Below, in pieces: positions 52,688-63,532 of a DNA stretch of 64,000 bases. The notes under the pieces are model-generated. The model searched no databases, was not told the origin of the DNA, and was given only the letters and a program-made list of their open reading frames with translations. This stretch comes from Methanosarcina acetivorans C2A. GTDB taxonomy: Archaea; Halobacteriota; Methanosarcinia; Methanosarcinales; Methanosarcinaceae. Both the position numbers and the translations under genes were made by a program. Position 1 is the stretch's first letter. Each line of letters begins with the position of its first letter. Where the stretch lies: NCBI RefSeq assembly GCF_000007345.1, contig NC_003552.1, forward strand, positions 4,712,001 through 4,776,000, given 5' to 3'.

Positions 52688-53146
52688 ATGAAACTCGAAA
52701 CCGAAGATAAGCAGTCAATCTTTGAGATAGTGGCAGCCCGCTATTTCACAACACAGAACTGGAAATGGGTAAACCTTAGGAAAGACCTCAACAAAATCAT
52801 CAAATCCTATGATGAATTGAACGAACAGTATGCTTCTTACTCTTATGTGAGCCGGGACTGGTATGTGGAAAATATGGGGTCCAAGAACATCCACATGTGC
52901 AATACCTGGGATGAGCTTAAGAACCTTGTCACCTTCCTCAACACCCATGGAAAGACCTTTAATTTCCTTGTAAATACCGGAAACAGGAAGTCGTTCTGTA
53001 TCGTAAGCGACTCAAGAGACCTGAACGAGACCCAGGCACAGGCAATCAAAGAAGTACAGAAGTTGGGGTATAACACCTTTGTCTTCCTCGCTACAGTTCC
53101 TGATGAGATCGAATTCCAGCTGCTTCAGGTAAGGGGAGTGAACTGA
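52688..53146 (+). CDS. conserved hypothetical protein, 152 aa
   Basis: Alpha/beta fold by eye: helix EDKQSIFEIVAARYF, aromatic-rich WKWVNLRKDLNKIIKSYDEL, strands FNFLVNTG and SFCIVSDS, later YNTFVFLATVP. No metal motif, no signal peptide. I cannot name the family. Follows the DHPS-like gene by 36 bp on the same strand, so co-expression is likely and it may work in the same pathway. Confidence 0.65.
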   Translation: MKLETEDKQSIFEIVAARYFTTQNWKWVNLRKDLNKIIKSYDELNEQYASYSYVSRDWYVENMGSKNIHMCNTWDELKNLVTFLNTHGKTFNFLVNTGNRKSFCIVSDSRDLNETQAQAIKEVQKLGYNTFVFLATVPDEIEFQLLQVRGVN

Positions 53147-53834
53147 ACTCTCCTTCCCGCCAAAAAACGACTTCAAAAAACAGATTTTTCTTCCTTCCGT
53201 AAGGCTTTTTTTACCCTGTTTAAAACAGAAAACAGAATCTTAAAGAAATATCTAATTTCCAATTTTTAACACGTGAATTAAAATTTTTGAAAATGTCGCT
53301 GAACCCTGTTCAGGACTTTATTTTTGATGAAACACAGCAAATTCCATCGGAAAAACGAATAAAACAGGATAGAACCTAAAGGTTTTTATACTATTATTTT
53401 CAAATAGGAAACTGTATTCCTTTTTGGCTATTCGACACATAAATAACCATCGTGTGGGACAGCCGATAGTGTGTGAAATAAATCTGTGTGTGAATAACTT
53501 ATCATAGTGTAAATAAGAAAGAGGCTTGCCTATGGGACAGGAAGGGACGAAGAGCTGATGCTATGCTTTTTTTGTTCCTGACGTTTCTCCCTGGTAGTAA
53601 AGGGGCTTAAACTTTGGACGATTAATATACGAACCATCAAACCGGAAAGATTTGAAATACTCGAAGAAAGGGCACATTCTTCAAGTATTCAAGCAAAAAA
53701 GGTAATCCAAAACAAAGATAACCATCCACAAAGAACAGCAACCTCCACAAGTTTAAGCAAAAGAACACTGGAAAAGAAGACCAGGAAATAGAATATAGTA
53801 CTAAAAAAATAAAAAAAAGGGAGAATTAAGGAAA
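53147..53834. other. intergenic region
   Basis: About 690 bp without a gene. A TATA-like TTTTTATACTATT at 53383-53395 precedes a GC-richer stretch (53440-53600) ending in ATGCTTTTTTT, which could be a small RNA. No solid support. The rest is AT-rich. Confidence 0.35.
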
Positions 53835-55865
53835 TCACATAAACAAGGGTGCAAACACAACAGCCACTATGCTCATGAGCTTAATGAGGATGTTGATTGC
53901 AGGACCTGCAGTATCCTTGAAAGGGTCACCTACAGTATCGCCGGTTACACCTGCTTTGTGAGCGTCTGAACCCTTTCCACCGAAGTTTCCGAGTTCGATG
54001 TATTTCTTTGCGTTGTCCCACGCACCTCCAGCGTTGGACATTGTAATTGCAATCATGAAACCGGAAGCTACAGAGCCTGCAAGAAGCCCGCCAAGAGCTC
54101 CGGGACCAAGTACAAGCCCGACTAAAAGAGGAGCAATAACTGCAAGGAGTCCTGGTGGAATCATCTCTTTAAGAGCAGAGTGTGTCGAGATTGCAATACA
54201 TTTGCCATAATCCGGATCAGCTTTGCCTTCCATCAAACCTGCAATCTCTCTAAACTGTCTCCTCACTTCAACCACCACTTCACCTGCCGCATTTCCGACA
54301 GCCAGAATGGTCATCGAGGAGAAGAGGTACGGAAGCATTGCGCCTATTGTAAGCCCTATGAAGACGTTCGGATTCATGACATCGATGGCGCTGAGCCCCA
54401 CTGCAATACCATATGAAGCAAAGAGGGCAAGTGCGGTAAGAGCTGCGGACCCGATTGCAAAACCTTTGCCGATAGCTGCCGTAGTGTTTCCTACTGCATC
54501 AAGTGTATCGGTAATCTGGCGCACCTCTTCCTTCTGGTGGGACATCTCCGCGATGCCGCCGGCGTTGTCAGCTACAGGGCCGTATGCATCGACCGAGAGG
54601 GAGATCCCGAGTGTAGCAAGCATTCCGACGGCTGCAATAGCGATACCGTAGAGGCCGGAAAGCTGGAACGCAATATAAATTGCAATGCTGATAATGACAA
54701 CGGGCCAGAGAGTTGACTCCATGCCTTTTGCAAAACCCGTAATGATATTGGTAGCTGAGCCTGTCTGGCAGGAATTTGCAACCCTGAGGGTCGGCTTTCT
54801 GTCATATGACGTGTAGTGCTCTGTGATTTGCCCGATAAGGAAACCTGCGACAAGCCCTGCAACCGTTGCAAAGAAGACGTTAAGTCCGTATTCCCCGAGG
54901 AGCATGGATGTAACGAAATACGAAGCAATTACCGTAAGAATGATTGCAGCAATCAGTCCCATATTAAATGCCATATGAATTGCTGAAGACTCTGTCTTGT
55001 TTGTACGGACAAAAAAAGTACCTACGATAGATGCGAGAATTCCAATAGCTGAAATAATCAGCGGAACCAGAATAACATTCTCAACCGGGATGTTGGGAAA
55101 AGTAGTTGCTGCTGTTGATGCTGCAAGAAGCATCGTTGCAAGGATTGAGCCTACATATGATTCATAGAGATCAGCCCCCATTCCGGCGATGTCTCCGACG
55201 TTGTCTCCGACATTGTCAGCAATTACAGCAGGATTTCTCGGGTCATCTTCCGGAATCCCGGCTTCGACCTTGCCTACAAGATCTGCACCCACGTCAGCGG
55301 CTTTGGTGAAGATTCCCCCACCTACACGGGCAAAGAGAGCGATAGACGAAGCTCCGAGTGAAAAGCCCGCAACAATGTTTACGATAGTAAGCAGATCCAG
55401 ATCTGTATAAACACTTTCAAGAATAATAAATGAAAGAGACAGCCCAAAGAGACCGAGACCCACGACACTCATTCCCATAACGGTACCGGATGCAAATGAA
55501 ACCCTAAAAGCAGGACCAATGCCTCTGGTGGCAGCATTTGTGGTCCGCCCATTTGCAATAGTAGCCGTAAGCATCCCTGCATAGCCAGCTGTTGCGGAAA
55601 GCACTGCGCCGAAAACGAAACATGCTGCAGTGAGAGCTCCGTTTGGCAGAATTAACGCAATTATAATTGCAAGGAAAACGACAAATACGGCGATTGCACG
55701 GTACTGCCTGTTAAGATAGACCATAGCTCCACCGTGAATCGACGCAGTAATTTTCTTGATAAGATCATTACCTGCGCCTTCATTTTGGACGTTTTTGTAG
55801 GATATACCTGCAAAAATCAGACCAATAAGGGCACATATTGGTGCAAGGTAGATTAACATATCCAT
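53835..55865 (-). CDS. membrane pyrophosphatase, K+-dependent type
   Basis: About 676 aa from the ATG at 55865 ([11 protein letters not shown]); GTA-GG and other Met codons upstream at 55877 are alternatives. Sixteen membrane helices. Signatures: [22 protein letters not shown] and [20 protein letters not shown] (PPi/Mg binding), ATMSNAGG-like C-terminus ([19 protein letters not shown]). The [11 protein letters not shown] motif has Ala where K+-independent forms have Lys, so it is the K+-dependent type, possibly pumping Na+. Minus TATA near 55943-55952. Confidence 0.92.
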   Translation of the reverse strand: MDMLIYLAPICALIGLIFAGISYKNVQNEGAGNDLIKKITASIHGGAMVYLNRQYRAIAVFVVFLAIIIALILPNGALTAACFVFGAVLSATAGYAGMLTATIANGRTTNAATRGIGPAFRVSFASGTVMGMSVVGLGLFGLSLSFIILESVYTDLDLLTIVNIVAGFSLGASSIALFARVGGGIFTKAADVGADLVGKVEAGIPEDDPRNPAVIADNVGDNVGDIAGMGADLYESYVGSILATMLLAASTAATTFPNIPVENVILVPLIISAIGILASIVGTFFVRTNKTESSAIHMAFNMGLIAAIILTVIASYFVTSMLLGEYGLNVFFATVAGLVAGFLIGQITEHYTSYDRKPTLRVANSCQTGSATNIITGFAKGMESTLWPVVIISIAIYIAFQLSGLYGIAIAAVGMLATLGISLSVDAYGPVADNAGGIAEMSHQKEEVRQITDTLDAVGNTTAAIGKGFAIGSAALTALALFASYGIAVGLSAIDVMNPNVFIGLTIGAMLPYLFSSMTILAVGNAAGEVVVEVRRQFREIAGLMEGKADPDYGKCIAISTHSALKEMIPPGLLAVIAPLLVGLVLGPGALGGLLAGSVASGFMIAITMSNAGGAWDNAKKYIELGNFGGKGSDAHKAGVTGDTVGDPFKDTAGPAINILIKLMSIVAVVFAPLFM

Positions 55866-56064
55866 AATTTCAACCATCCTACCGGAAAGCAAATTAAAAG
55901 TACTCCTCCAAAGTACTTTTGGTGATAATAAATGAGTCTTTGTATATAAATTGATACTCGATCTTCCGTTGAAGATTCGGAGGAACTGAGGATTTCAGTC
56001 CCTACGCAACAAAATTTTCGTTGCAAATTGACACAACCCTATATAAATCCACCCGACATTAATA
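55866..56064. promoter_or_regulatory. divergent promoter region with dyad
   Basis: A TATA box for the minus-strand pyrophosphatase (TTTATATA, 55943-55952) gives a leader of about 50 nt. GCAAC at 56006-56010 and GTTGC at 56020-56024 form a dyad around AAAATTTTC. A plus-strand TATA box lies at 56040-56047 (TATATAAA). Confidence 0.55.
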
Positions 56065-56345
56065 TACCGCTGGTTTTATAGATTGCGATTTTTCCTTCTT
56101 TTTTGATATCGGTTTGTTTTTTTTAAACAGCTCCTTTTGATTTGACGATTTTTGCGGGTTAAACACTTCTATTATTCAGGCGGTTCATCTTGATGAGACA
56201 TCGCTTACGATATCGGCGAATTCTTCAAGTCAAAACTTCCCCGTTTAGATCTGGTTCCTAGCCCTTGCTCTCAGGGCAAAAACCCGAATTCTTTCTCGCC
56301 GAGGCGAGGGAACACGGTAACTTATTACCTTGTTAGTAGAATAAA
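56065..56345 (+). ncRNA. candidate structured RNA between the pyrophosphatase genes
   Basis: The plus TATA box at 56040-56047 predicts a start near 56068. Then three short hairpins follow in GC-richer sequence: GCCCT/AGGGC (56261-56277), CTCGC-CGAG-GCGAG (56295-56308), GGTAA/TTACC (56316-56329). No protein frame fits. The next plus-strand gene begins at 56898, so a leader would be over 800 nt; an independent RNA is at least as likely. No known family is recognised. Confidence 0.4.
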
Positions 56346-56445
56346 TAAATATCTAAAAGAAATGAATGAAAGGGAAACATAGCCTCTTCTTTCGCATTTT
56401 CAACCTTATCCCCATTTATTTAGAGGAAATTGGCTGGAACTGCAG

Positions 56446-56634
56446 GTGTCAAAAAAGCATCAAAAAAGAAGTCTGAAAAAATCACTGACACCTTTAGAAT
56501 ATAATTTTTTAATAAACCCTTTTCTCAGCATGTTTTTGTCCTTTCCGGTAGTCTCAATTCTGTGGATTTGGGTTCCATTATATATCAATCCCGGGATAAA
56601 GTCGTCGTATTTTAAGGGATTGAAAGAACTTTGA
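56446..56634 (+). CDS. possible small membrane protein, 62 aa
   Basis: GTG start, weak AGG. Basic N-terminus (SKKHQKRSLKKSLTPLEYN) followed by one or two hydrophobic segments (FLSMFLSFPVVSILWIWVPLYI). A positive-inside small membrane protein is plausible next to the pyrophosphatases, but no homologue is known to me and a chance frame is possible. Confidence 0.35.
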   Translation: MSKKHQKRSLKKSLTPLEYNFLINPFLSMFLSFPVVSILWIWVPLYINPGIKSSYFKGLKEL

Positions 56635-56897
56635 GGGAGTAAAATGGCGCAAAAGTTTATATAAAAAATAACTATTTACGCTTTCGTCTAAAATGAGGCT
56701 TTAACAATTAAAAAAATACTTTAGCATAATACTAAATTGATACGTAAAAATCATGATAAAATTAGAAGAAATACATGTATAGAAATAATTCTAGAGATAA
56801 TGAGAGGGAAGTTGAAGCTAGAGGATAGGAATTCTTGAAGGGATCATAAAAAACATATTAATGTGAATGGGTATCAAAACCAAAGGATAGGAAATTT

Positions 56898-58913
56898 ATG
56901 GAAAGTTTAATATTTATTGCTCCTTTAGCAGGCGTTATAAGTCTTGTCTTCGCTGCTTTTTTCGCAAAAAGCATCCTGAAGGAAGATGCCGGCAATAAGA
57001 GGATGAAGGAAATAGCCGGAGCAATTCAGGAAGGAGCTATGGCTTACCTAAATCGCCAGTACAAAACGATTGCAGTGGTTTCGATCATTCTCTCGTTCCT
57101 GATTCTCTTTTTGCTTGATGATGGGCTAAAAATAGCTATCGGTTTCCTGGCAGGTGCCATAAGTTCGGCTGCTGCCGGCTATATAGGTATGAGCGTCTCG
57201 GTCAGGGCAAACATCAGGACTGCTCATGCTGCATCAAGCGGGCTTGAGAAAGCCATGTCAGTTGCATTCCGCGGGGGGGCTGTAACAGGACTTGCAGTAG
57301 TAGGGCTTGCACTGCTCGGTACAAGTAGTTTTTACATCCTCTATGGGGACGTGGACCTGGTTGTAGGATTTGGTTTCGGAGCCAGTCTTATCAGCCTCTT
57401 TGCGCGTGTAGGCGGAGGAATCTTTACAAAAGCTGCTGATGTCGGGGCAGACCTTGTAGGCAAGGTCGAAGCCGGGATTCCGGAAGATGATCCCAGGAAC
57501 GCAGGAGTTATTGCCGACAATGTGGGAGACAATGTGGGAGACTGCGCAGGAATGGGAGCAGACCTCTTTGAGACTTATGTGGTCACTTCTCTGGCTGCCA
57601 TGCTGCTTGGTTCCCTTATTATCGGCACTTACGAAAATGCCATACTCTACCCATTAGTACTTGGTTCTGTTGCGATCTTTGCATCCATTATATCTGTCTT
57701 CTTCGTGAAGATAGGAAAAGAAGGAAAGATCATGCAAGCCCTCTACAAGGGTGTAGGCGGCTCTGCAATTATCAGCCTGATTGCTTTCTATTTCGTAACC
57801 AACTCTCTTATGGGAGACATCAGGCTTTTCTACGCCACTGTCGTAGGCATCATAATCACGGTGCTTATGGTGATTATTACGGAATACTACACTTCCACAG
57901 ACTACAGACCAGTAAAAACAATCGCAGCCTCTTCAGAAACCGGAGCTGCAACTAACATTATTTCAGGGCTATCAATAGGCTTTGAAAGCACACTCGTGCC
58001 CACTGTAGTAATTGTAATAGGCATCCTTATTTCCTACTTCATTGTGGGAGGCGCAGCAGATGCGGGGATAGGGCTCTACGGAATTGCCATTGCAGCCGTT
58101 GCAATGCTCTCAACCACAGGCATGATAGTTGCTCTGGACTCTTACGGCCCTATTACTGATAACGCCGGTGGAATTGCCCAGATGGCAAACCTCCCGGCTC
58201 AGGTCAGAAAGGTTACGGATGCCCTCGATGCTGTTGGAAACACCACAAAGGCTGTTACCAAAGGATATGCAATAGGCTCGGCAGCTCTGGGCGCACTTGC
58301 CCTCTTTGCGGACTACCGCAGCAAGGTAAATCTTGGGGGGCAGTCCCTGAACCTCGATGACCCTGTGGTACTTGCAGGGCTTCTGCTCGGCGCCCTCCTG
58401 CCTTTCGTATTCAGCGCGGTTACGATGAGCGCGGTAGGAAAAGCCGCTTTTGAGGTCGTAAATGAGGTCCGCAGGCAGTTCAGGGAGATCCCCGGCATTA
58501 TGGAAGGAACCGCAAAGCCGGAATACGGACGCTGCGTTGACATCGTGACAAAAGCAGCCCTCCATGAGATGGCAATGCCCGGCTTCCTTGCCGTACTTGT
58601 GCCCCTGCTTGTGGGCCTCATCCTGGGCCCGAAAGCGCTCGCAGGGCTCCTCATAGGGCTTATTGTAGTCGGGTTTATGCTCGCCCTCATGATGGATAAC
58701 GGAGGAGGAGCCTGGGACAACGCAAAAAAACTGATTGAAGACGGGAATCATGGTGGCAGAGGCTCAGAAGCCCATAAAGCCGCAGTTGTTGGGGATACCG
58801 TAGGGGACCCGTTCAAAGACACTGCAGGACCTGCCCTTAACGCCCTGATTAAAGTCGTGAACATGGTGGCAATTCTCTTCTCATCCCTGATAATACACAG
58901 CGGGCTATTCTAA
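56898..58913 (+). CDS. membrane pyrophosphatase, K+-independent type
   Basis: 671 aa, about 16 membrane helices. PPi-binding signatures: [21 protein letters not shown] and [33 protein letters not shown] near the C-terminus. [14 protein letters not shown] has Lys at the position that decides K+ need, so it is the K+-independent, H+-pumping type. It couples PPi hydrolysis to proton export or uses the gradient. Faces the K+-dependent copy across 1 kb, a layout reported for the paired mvp1/mvp2 genes of Methanosarcina mazei. Confidence 0.92.
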   Translation: MESLIFIAPLAGVISLVFAAFFAKSILKEDAGNKRMKEIAGAIQEGAMAYLNRQYKTIAVVSIILSFLILFLLDDGLKIAIGFLAGAISSAAAGYIGMSVSVRANIRTAHAASSGLEKAMSVAFRGGAVTGLAVVGLALLGTSSFYILYGDVDLVVGFGFGASLISLFARVGGGIFTKAADVGADLVGKVEAGIPEDDPRNAGVIADNVGDNVGDCAGMGADLFETYVVTSLAAMLLGSLIIGTYENAILYPLVLGSVAIFASIISVFFVKIGKEGKIMQALYKGVGGSAIISLIAFYFVTNSLMGDIRLFYATVVGIIITVLMVIITEYYTSTDYRPVKTIAASSETGAATNIISGLSIGFESTLVPTVVIVIGILISYFIVGGAADAGIGLYGIAIAAVAMLSTTGMIVALDSYGPITDNAGGIAQMANLPAQVRKVTDALDAVGNTTKAVTKGYAIGSAALGALALFADYRSKVNLGGQSLNLDDPVVLAGLLLGALLPFVFSAVTMSAVGKAAFEVVNEVRRQFREIPGIMEGTAKPEYGRCVDIVTKAALHEMAMPGFLAVLVPLLVGLILGPKALAGLLIGLIVVGFMLALMMDNGGGAWDNAKKLIEDGNHGGRGSEAHKAAVVGDTVGDPFKDTAGPALNALIKVVNMVAILFSSLIIHSGLF

Positions 58914-59640
58914 GGGAAGAGAGTAATCTGGAATCCCCAATCGGGGAATCCATTCCCCAATTTCACATCTCATTTATATCGAATTTTCATTGAATTTTCA
59001 TCGAATTTTTTGTTCGTTTTTGATTTTTACCAGCCTATTTGCACTTTCGAGGAGTTCACCCCCTATCAGCAACTTGTCATTTATTTTATGTAAACACACT
59101 CGTGAACAGAAATTTATTTTTCAATCATTTATCCTGGCAAAAACTGCCGGATTTGTAGAGAGCAGGCTTGTGTTTTTATAGCTGAAAAGAAGTGCTTCAA
59201 AGAATTTCAGATCATTTGAGAAAAATTATCCAATAGTTCAATGTTGAAAATTGCTTTTTCCAGGAAAAAACAGACATTATAGAGATAATTAAAGCTCCAA
59301 AAAATAGTAAACAGAAAGATAAAAATAGAAAAGATAATATAAATAGGCAATCCTATTATATTCGAAGTGATAAAGATAAAGAGATTAAAATTTAAAAATA
59401 GTTAAGAAATCAATAGCCATTTCAAGACAAAATAAGTTAAGAAGGTGAACTTCCCAGGTGCAAGTAACATACATCGTATTTATAACAGCAGCAGACGGCA
59501 GGAAAACAAATAACCGCGAAATAATTGAAGAATAACAGAGGCGGTAGACCTTGCCAAAAGGCCCTCAAAGCAAACGAAAAGCAGTTTAGTCTGAAAAAAA
59601 CGGAAAAATAGGTGGAGAATTAGAGTAAGGTTAGAAGTAG
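58914..59640. other. intergenic region with hairpin
   Basis: GGAATCCCCAATCGGGGAATCC (in part) at 58930-58951 forms a hairpin with CCCC/GGGG core and may terminate the pyrophosphatase mRNA. The rest is AT-rich with no gene. Confidence 0.45.
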
Positions 59641-59695
59641 TGTGAGCGGGTTGGGGAGTGGGGGGTCATATGGGGAGTGGGGGGTATGGTATGTG
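59641..59695 (+). repeat. G-rich short repeats
   Basis: GGGGAGTGGGGGGT occurs twice (59653-59666 and 59671-59684) within a G-rich stretch that includes GTGAGCGGG and GGTATGGTATGTG. Four G runs close together could form a G-quadruplex on this strand. No gene. Confidence 0.6.
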
Positions 59696-59765
59696 AAAAA
59701 AGTTTCCCGCTCACATTACTCACATATCACCTATTCAAATTAATTATATAAATAGCTATGCATTT

Positions 59766-59939
59766 CATTCGAGTTAATATAATATCAAAAATATCATATT
59801 CATTCGAGTTAATATAATATTAAAAATATCATGCTCATCGAGTCAATATAATATCAAAAATATCATACTCATTCGAGTTAATATAATATTAAAAATATCA
59901 TACTCATTCGAGTTAATATAATATCAAAAATATCATATA
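59766..59939 (+). repeat. 35-bp tandem repeat, five copies
   Basis: The unit begins CATTCGAGTTAATATAATAT and ends AAAAATATCATAYT, at 59766, 59801, 59836, 59870 and 59905. Units alternate between TATCAAAAA and TATTAAAAA, so a 70-bp pair seems to have been duplicated. No spacers, so it is not a CRISPR array. Function unknown; possibly regulator sites or a replication-slippage product. Confidence 0.8.
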
Positions 59940-60144
59940 GAAACATTGCCCAGAATTTTCTGTTTTTCATACATATTCTTAGATATTAAGACTTTCATAA
60001 GTTCTTAGAAGAACCTTAGATGTTACGGTTTTCACACTTCTTGGAAGAACCTGCATATATCAAAAGAGAAATTTGAAAGAGAAATTACACCCCGAAGAGC
60101 GGCCACGATAAGAAACTTATACGAGTTTGCGGGTTTTAGATTCT

Positions 60145-61272
60145 ATGAACCCTGACAGGCGCTTGATTTATGTTGCAGTTTTTGCAATTATGGGGCTTTC
60201 CAATGCTGTAATTCCCATCCTCCCGGAACTTGCAGCTCTTTATCACAGTACGTTTGGGGAATTTGCCTCAAGCCTTCTCTTTTCAGGGTACTTTCTGGGA
60301 GCCCTTGCGACAATGCTCCCCTTCGGGATTATGGCTGACAGGGTCGGGAACCTCAGGTTCATAGGGCTTGGGATTATTCTTACAGCCATCTCGGGGCTAA
60401 TCATTTTTTTCTCCGAAGACCTGTGGATCCTCATCATTTCCAGGTTTATGGAAGGCGCTGCATGCGGAGCTTTTTTTCCTGCTGCATTTTCTACACTCTC
60501 AAAGTGCAAAGATCCGGGGCGCTGCATGGGAGAATTCACATTTCTTTTCAATGCCGGACTGGCTTCAGGAGCTCTAATTTCAGGCCTGCTGGCAGATACC
60601 TACCTGAAAGGAGCTATTCTCATATTCACTTTCATAGCTTTGCTTTCGATCATTCCGCTTTTTCCCAGATACAAAGAACTCATTAACCCGAACGTAGAAG
60701 AAGAGAAAACAGATTTACTGCCAGATTCCCTCCAAGACCATTTCAAACATTCTTTCAGCGAAGTTGCAAGACTCCTTAACCGTCAGAATTCGGGGATATG
60801 GCTGAGTTCTTTTTTGCTCAACGGAGCGATAGGGGTTCTCATAGCCTACTATCCCGACTACAGCCTTGAATTCCTGACAAAAACCCAGCTCGGAAGCGCT
60901 ATTGCAAGCCTATATATCTGTGCCATGGTCACTTCTCTTCTGGTCGGGCGTTTTAGAATTAAGGAAAAGGTAATCATCGGGATAGGCCTATCCTTTTCAG
61001 CCCTTGGTGCCTTTTTTGCAATCAAATACCCCTTCCTGGGATTTTCAAGCCTGGGAGGCGGATCAGGAATTGCAATGGTAGGTTTTGCCCTGGCGGTCGC
61101 AAGAATGGATGCCTATAGAGGTCTTGCAATGGGGTTTTTTAACACAACCATATACGCAGGCCTGTCCTTGCTCCCGATCGCTGCAGGGTTCCTCACGGGG
61201 TTCCTGAGCTTTGAAAAGATATTTGCCGTAAACGGCTTTATCCTGGCAGGAGCCCTTCTACTAAAAGACTGA
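60145..61272 (+). CDS. MFS transporter, copy 1
   Basis: 375 aa from the ATG at 60145 (MNPDRRLIYVAVFAIMGLS); a TTG at 60127 is less likely. About 12 membrane helices. The MFS loop 2-3 motif is GIMADRVGNLRFIGLG. EGAACGAFFPAAFSTLSK follows in TM4, and a central loop (NPNVEEEKTDLLPDSLQ) separates the halves. A plasma-membrane carrier, substrate unknown. It is a close paralogue of the next gene. Confidence 0.88.
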   Translation: MNPDRRLIYVAVFAIMGLSNAVIPILPELAALYHSTFGEFASSLLFSGYFLGALATMLPFGIMADRVGNLRFIGLGIILTAISGLIIFFSEDLWILIISRFMEGAACGAFFPAAFSTLSKCKDPGRCMGEFTFLFNAGLASGALISGLLADTYLKGAILIFTFIALLSIIPLFPRYKELINPNVEEEKTDLLPDSLQDHFKHSFSEVARLLNRQNSGIWLSSFLLNGAIGVLIAYYPDYSLEFLTKTQLGSAIASLYICAMVTSLLVGRFRIKEKVIIGIGLSFSALGAFFAIKYPFLGFSSLGGGSGIAMVGFALAVARMDAYRGLAMGFFNTTIYAGLSLLPIAAGFLTGFLSFEKIFAVNGFILAGALLLKD

Positions 61273-61480
61273 AAATGCACAATATACAGGTGTGCCCACA
61301 TCCAGGGCTTCGGCAAACTACCCCGTACAGTACTCTTTTATCCCCAAAAAAAACAGATTGAGGAAAAAACAGAAAAGTATCTGAAGCTTGCAGGAAAATC
61401 AGGTTGTAGAAAATCTGATTAGAAAAAATAACTTGCCGGAAAAAATACCAGAAGAAAATAATACTGAACAGAAAAAAACC

Positions 61481-62644
61481 ATGAACTCGAAAAAACTCAT
61501 ACTTTACTCTTCAGTCTTTGCGATCCAGGGCCTTTCAAATGCAGTAATTCCTGTCCTTCCCGAACTTGCAGGAGAGGGCAACGCTAACCCTGCCATCTCA
61601 AGCCTGCTTTATTCCGGATACTTTATAGGGGCTTTTCTCACACTCTTACCATTCGGAATCCTTGCCGATAGGATAGGAAACCTGAAGGTAGCAGGCCTGG
61701 GAATCACACTTACCGCTATTTCGGGGCTTTTTATTTCATTTTCTGACAACCTGTGGATTCTCGGGATCTCAAGATTCGTGGAGGGCCTGGGCTGCGGAGC
61801 TTTTTTCCCTGCGGCTTTTTCCATGATTGTGGAATGGAAAGACAGCCAGCGCAGTATGGGAGAATTTAATTTCCTGTTAAACGCCGGACTTGCTGCAGGA
61901 GTTTTTTTCTCCGGAATGCTTGCGGAAATGGGAATCAAAACTGCAATAAATATCTTTACCGTCCTTGCAGGCTTTTCCTTTGCCCTGCTTCTTCCGGAAG
62001 CCTGGGAACTTGTACATTCAGACAGTTCCGGTGGGAGAAAGAAAAAATCCGGCACCTCAAACCATAAAGAGCCATTAGGGAAGAAGCCTGAAAGCCCAAT
62101 GAACTTAGAGCCTGCCAACTACCTGGAAAAATTCAGACAGGCTTTTTCTGAAAGCAGGATCTGGAAGATATGGGGGATTTCCGTTCTCCTCTACGGAACA
62201 ACAGGGATCCTGACTGCAAATTACGCGGACTACAGTGCGGACTTCCTGACAAAACCGGAGCTGGGGCTTGCAATTGCAGCTTCATATGTAGCTGCAATGC
62301 TGAGTTCTCTGGCTGCAGGGAGAACAGGTGCAGATTATAAGAAGATAGTAAGGACAGGCCTGGTCCTTGCAACTGCAGGCATTCTGCTCTCGGTAAAAGC
62401 CCCTCTACTGGCCTTCTTCCTTATTGGTGCAGGAGGAGGAGCGGCAATTATAGGACTTGTTACTGCCATGTCCAGAATAAGCTCGAGCGGATTTACAATG
62501 GGGATCTTTAATACGGGGATCTATGCAGGGCTCGGGATAGTACCCGTTTTTGGGAGTATATTTATAGAGCTTTTAGGCTATGAAAAGGTATTCCTCGGAA
62601 GCTCCCTGGTGCTTTTGATGATGCTTTTCGTAAAGTTGGAATAA
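61481..62644 (+). CDS. MFS transporter, copy 2
   Basis: 387 aa from the ATG at 61481 (MNSKKLILYSSVFAIQGLS), since this aligns with copy 1; an upstream TTG at 61388 would add a Lys/Glu/Asn-rich extension without homology. Motif GILADRIGNLKVAGLG and VEGLGCGAFFPAAFSM match copy 1. The central loop is longer and basic (GGRKKKSGTSNHKE). Likely a tandem duplication with divergence, perhaps for two related substrates. Confidence 0.88.
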   Translation: MNSKKLILYSSVFAIQGLSNAVIPVLPELAGEGNANPAISSLLYSGYFIGAFLTLLPFGILADRIGNLKVAGLGITLTAISGLFISFSDNLWILGISRFVEGLGCGAFFPAAFSMIVEWKDSQRSMGEFNFLLNAGLAAGVFFSGMLAEMGIKTAINIFTVLAGFSFALLLPEAWELVHSDSSGGRKKKSGTSNHKEPLGKKPESPMNLEPANYLEKFRQAFSESRIWKIWGISVLLYGTTGILTANYADYSADFLTKPELGLAIAASYVAAMLSSLAAGRTGADYKKIVRTGLVLATAGILLSVKAPLLAFFLIGAGGGAAIIGLVTAMSRISSSGFTMGIFNTGIYAGLGIVPVFGSIFIELLGYEKVFLGSSLVLLMMLFVKLE

Positions 62645-62823
62645 AAACCGCGAACAAAGAGCAAAAGCCATAAGATAAGGACAAAAACCGGAAAAGAAGA
62701 TCAAATATTCTGCGGAGAGACTGTAGATCCTGCATCAGGAACCTTCGAGAATTCACATAAGCTTTAAAAGGCTCAAAAACCCTATCCTATGAATAAGCGT
62801 ACCTTTTGAAATCAGGTGATTGA

Positions 62824-63309
62824 TTGAAAGTAAAGTCGAGAGTTCAGCTGAGGAAAAATGTAAAGAATAAGATGTTAAAAGACCTTGAGTCCACTTTCGG
62901 GGAAGAAATGATAGAGCTGGAAAAAAAAACTCTGGAAAAGGTTACTCTGGACGAGTTTTCCCTGATCCTCATGGACAGCAAACCCCTTCTGTTTGAAGTA
63001 GAGGGGCATCTATTCCCTACGGTCCGCGGGGCTCTTGAGATGGAGCTTCAGAAACGTCTTGTTGTGGTAGACAAAGGAGCTATTCAATTCGTTTCAAACG
63101 GAGCGGATATTATGGCTCCCGGAATTCTGGAAGCTGACCCTGAAATAAAAGAGGGAGACTTAGTAATTATAGTTGAAGAGACTCACAGGAAAGCTCTTGC
63201 AATAGGAAAAGCCCTTATGGAAGGGCAGCAGATGGTTGATGCAGATTCGGGAAAAGCCATAAAGTCAATAACTCATGTAGGAGATAAACTCTGGAATTTT
63301 GAATTCTAA
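62824..63309 (+). CDS. PUA-domain RNA-binding protein (MCT-1/DUF1947-like)
   Basis: 161 aa, TTG start. The N-terminal 75 residues (SRVQLRKNVKNKMLKDLESTFG, SLILMDSKPLLFE) match the DUF1947-type domain. Residues 85-155 are the PUA fold (LVVVDKGAIQFVSNGADIMAPGI, then EGDLVIIVEETHRKALAIGKALM). Archaeal relatives resemble MCT-1 and Tma20, which act with initiation or recycling of ribosomes. No operon partner: SepF follows about 220 bp later. Confidence 0.85.
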   Translation: MKVKSRVQLRKNVKNKMLKDLESTFGEEMIELEKKTLEKVTLDEFSLILMDSKPLLFEVEGHLFPTVRGALEMELQKRLVVVDKGAIQFVSNGADIMAPGILEADPEIKEGDLVIIVEETHRKALAIGKALMEGQQMVDADSGKAIKSITHVGDKLWNFEF

Positions 63310-63532
63310 GGGAGTTATATTTTGAGTTTTTCAGAGAGCTCTTAATTTTGAATTCTAAGAGAGCTCTGAAGAAAGATTCCGCTGGAAAGAAAACGTTCCT
63401 GCAGCAAACGAAAAAAACTCCTGAACAAAAGTTGGGAACCATTGTGGCTTTATAATAGCAAAATTAATTAATATAGATCCCAATATAGGTCAGTACTATC
63501 CAAATATAAAAAAATACAAAAGGCGTGCATAA

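Noticed and set aside
56065-56345. SRP RNA or RNase P RNA
   Set aside because: The hairpins lack the conserved core sequences of either RNA, and the region is too AT-rich.
59766-59939. CRISPR array
   Set aside because: The repeats are directly adjacent without unique spacers, and no cas gene is present in the window.
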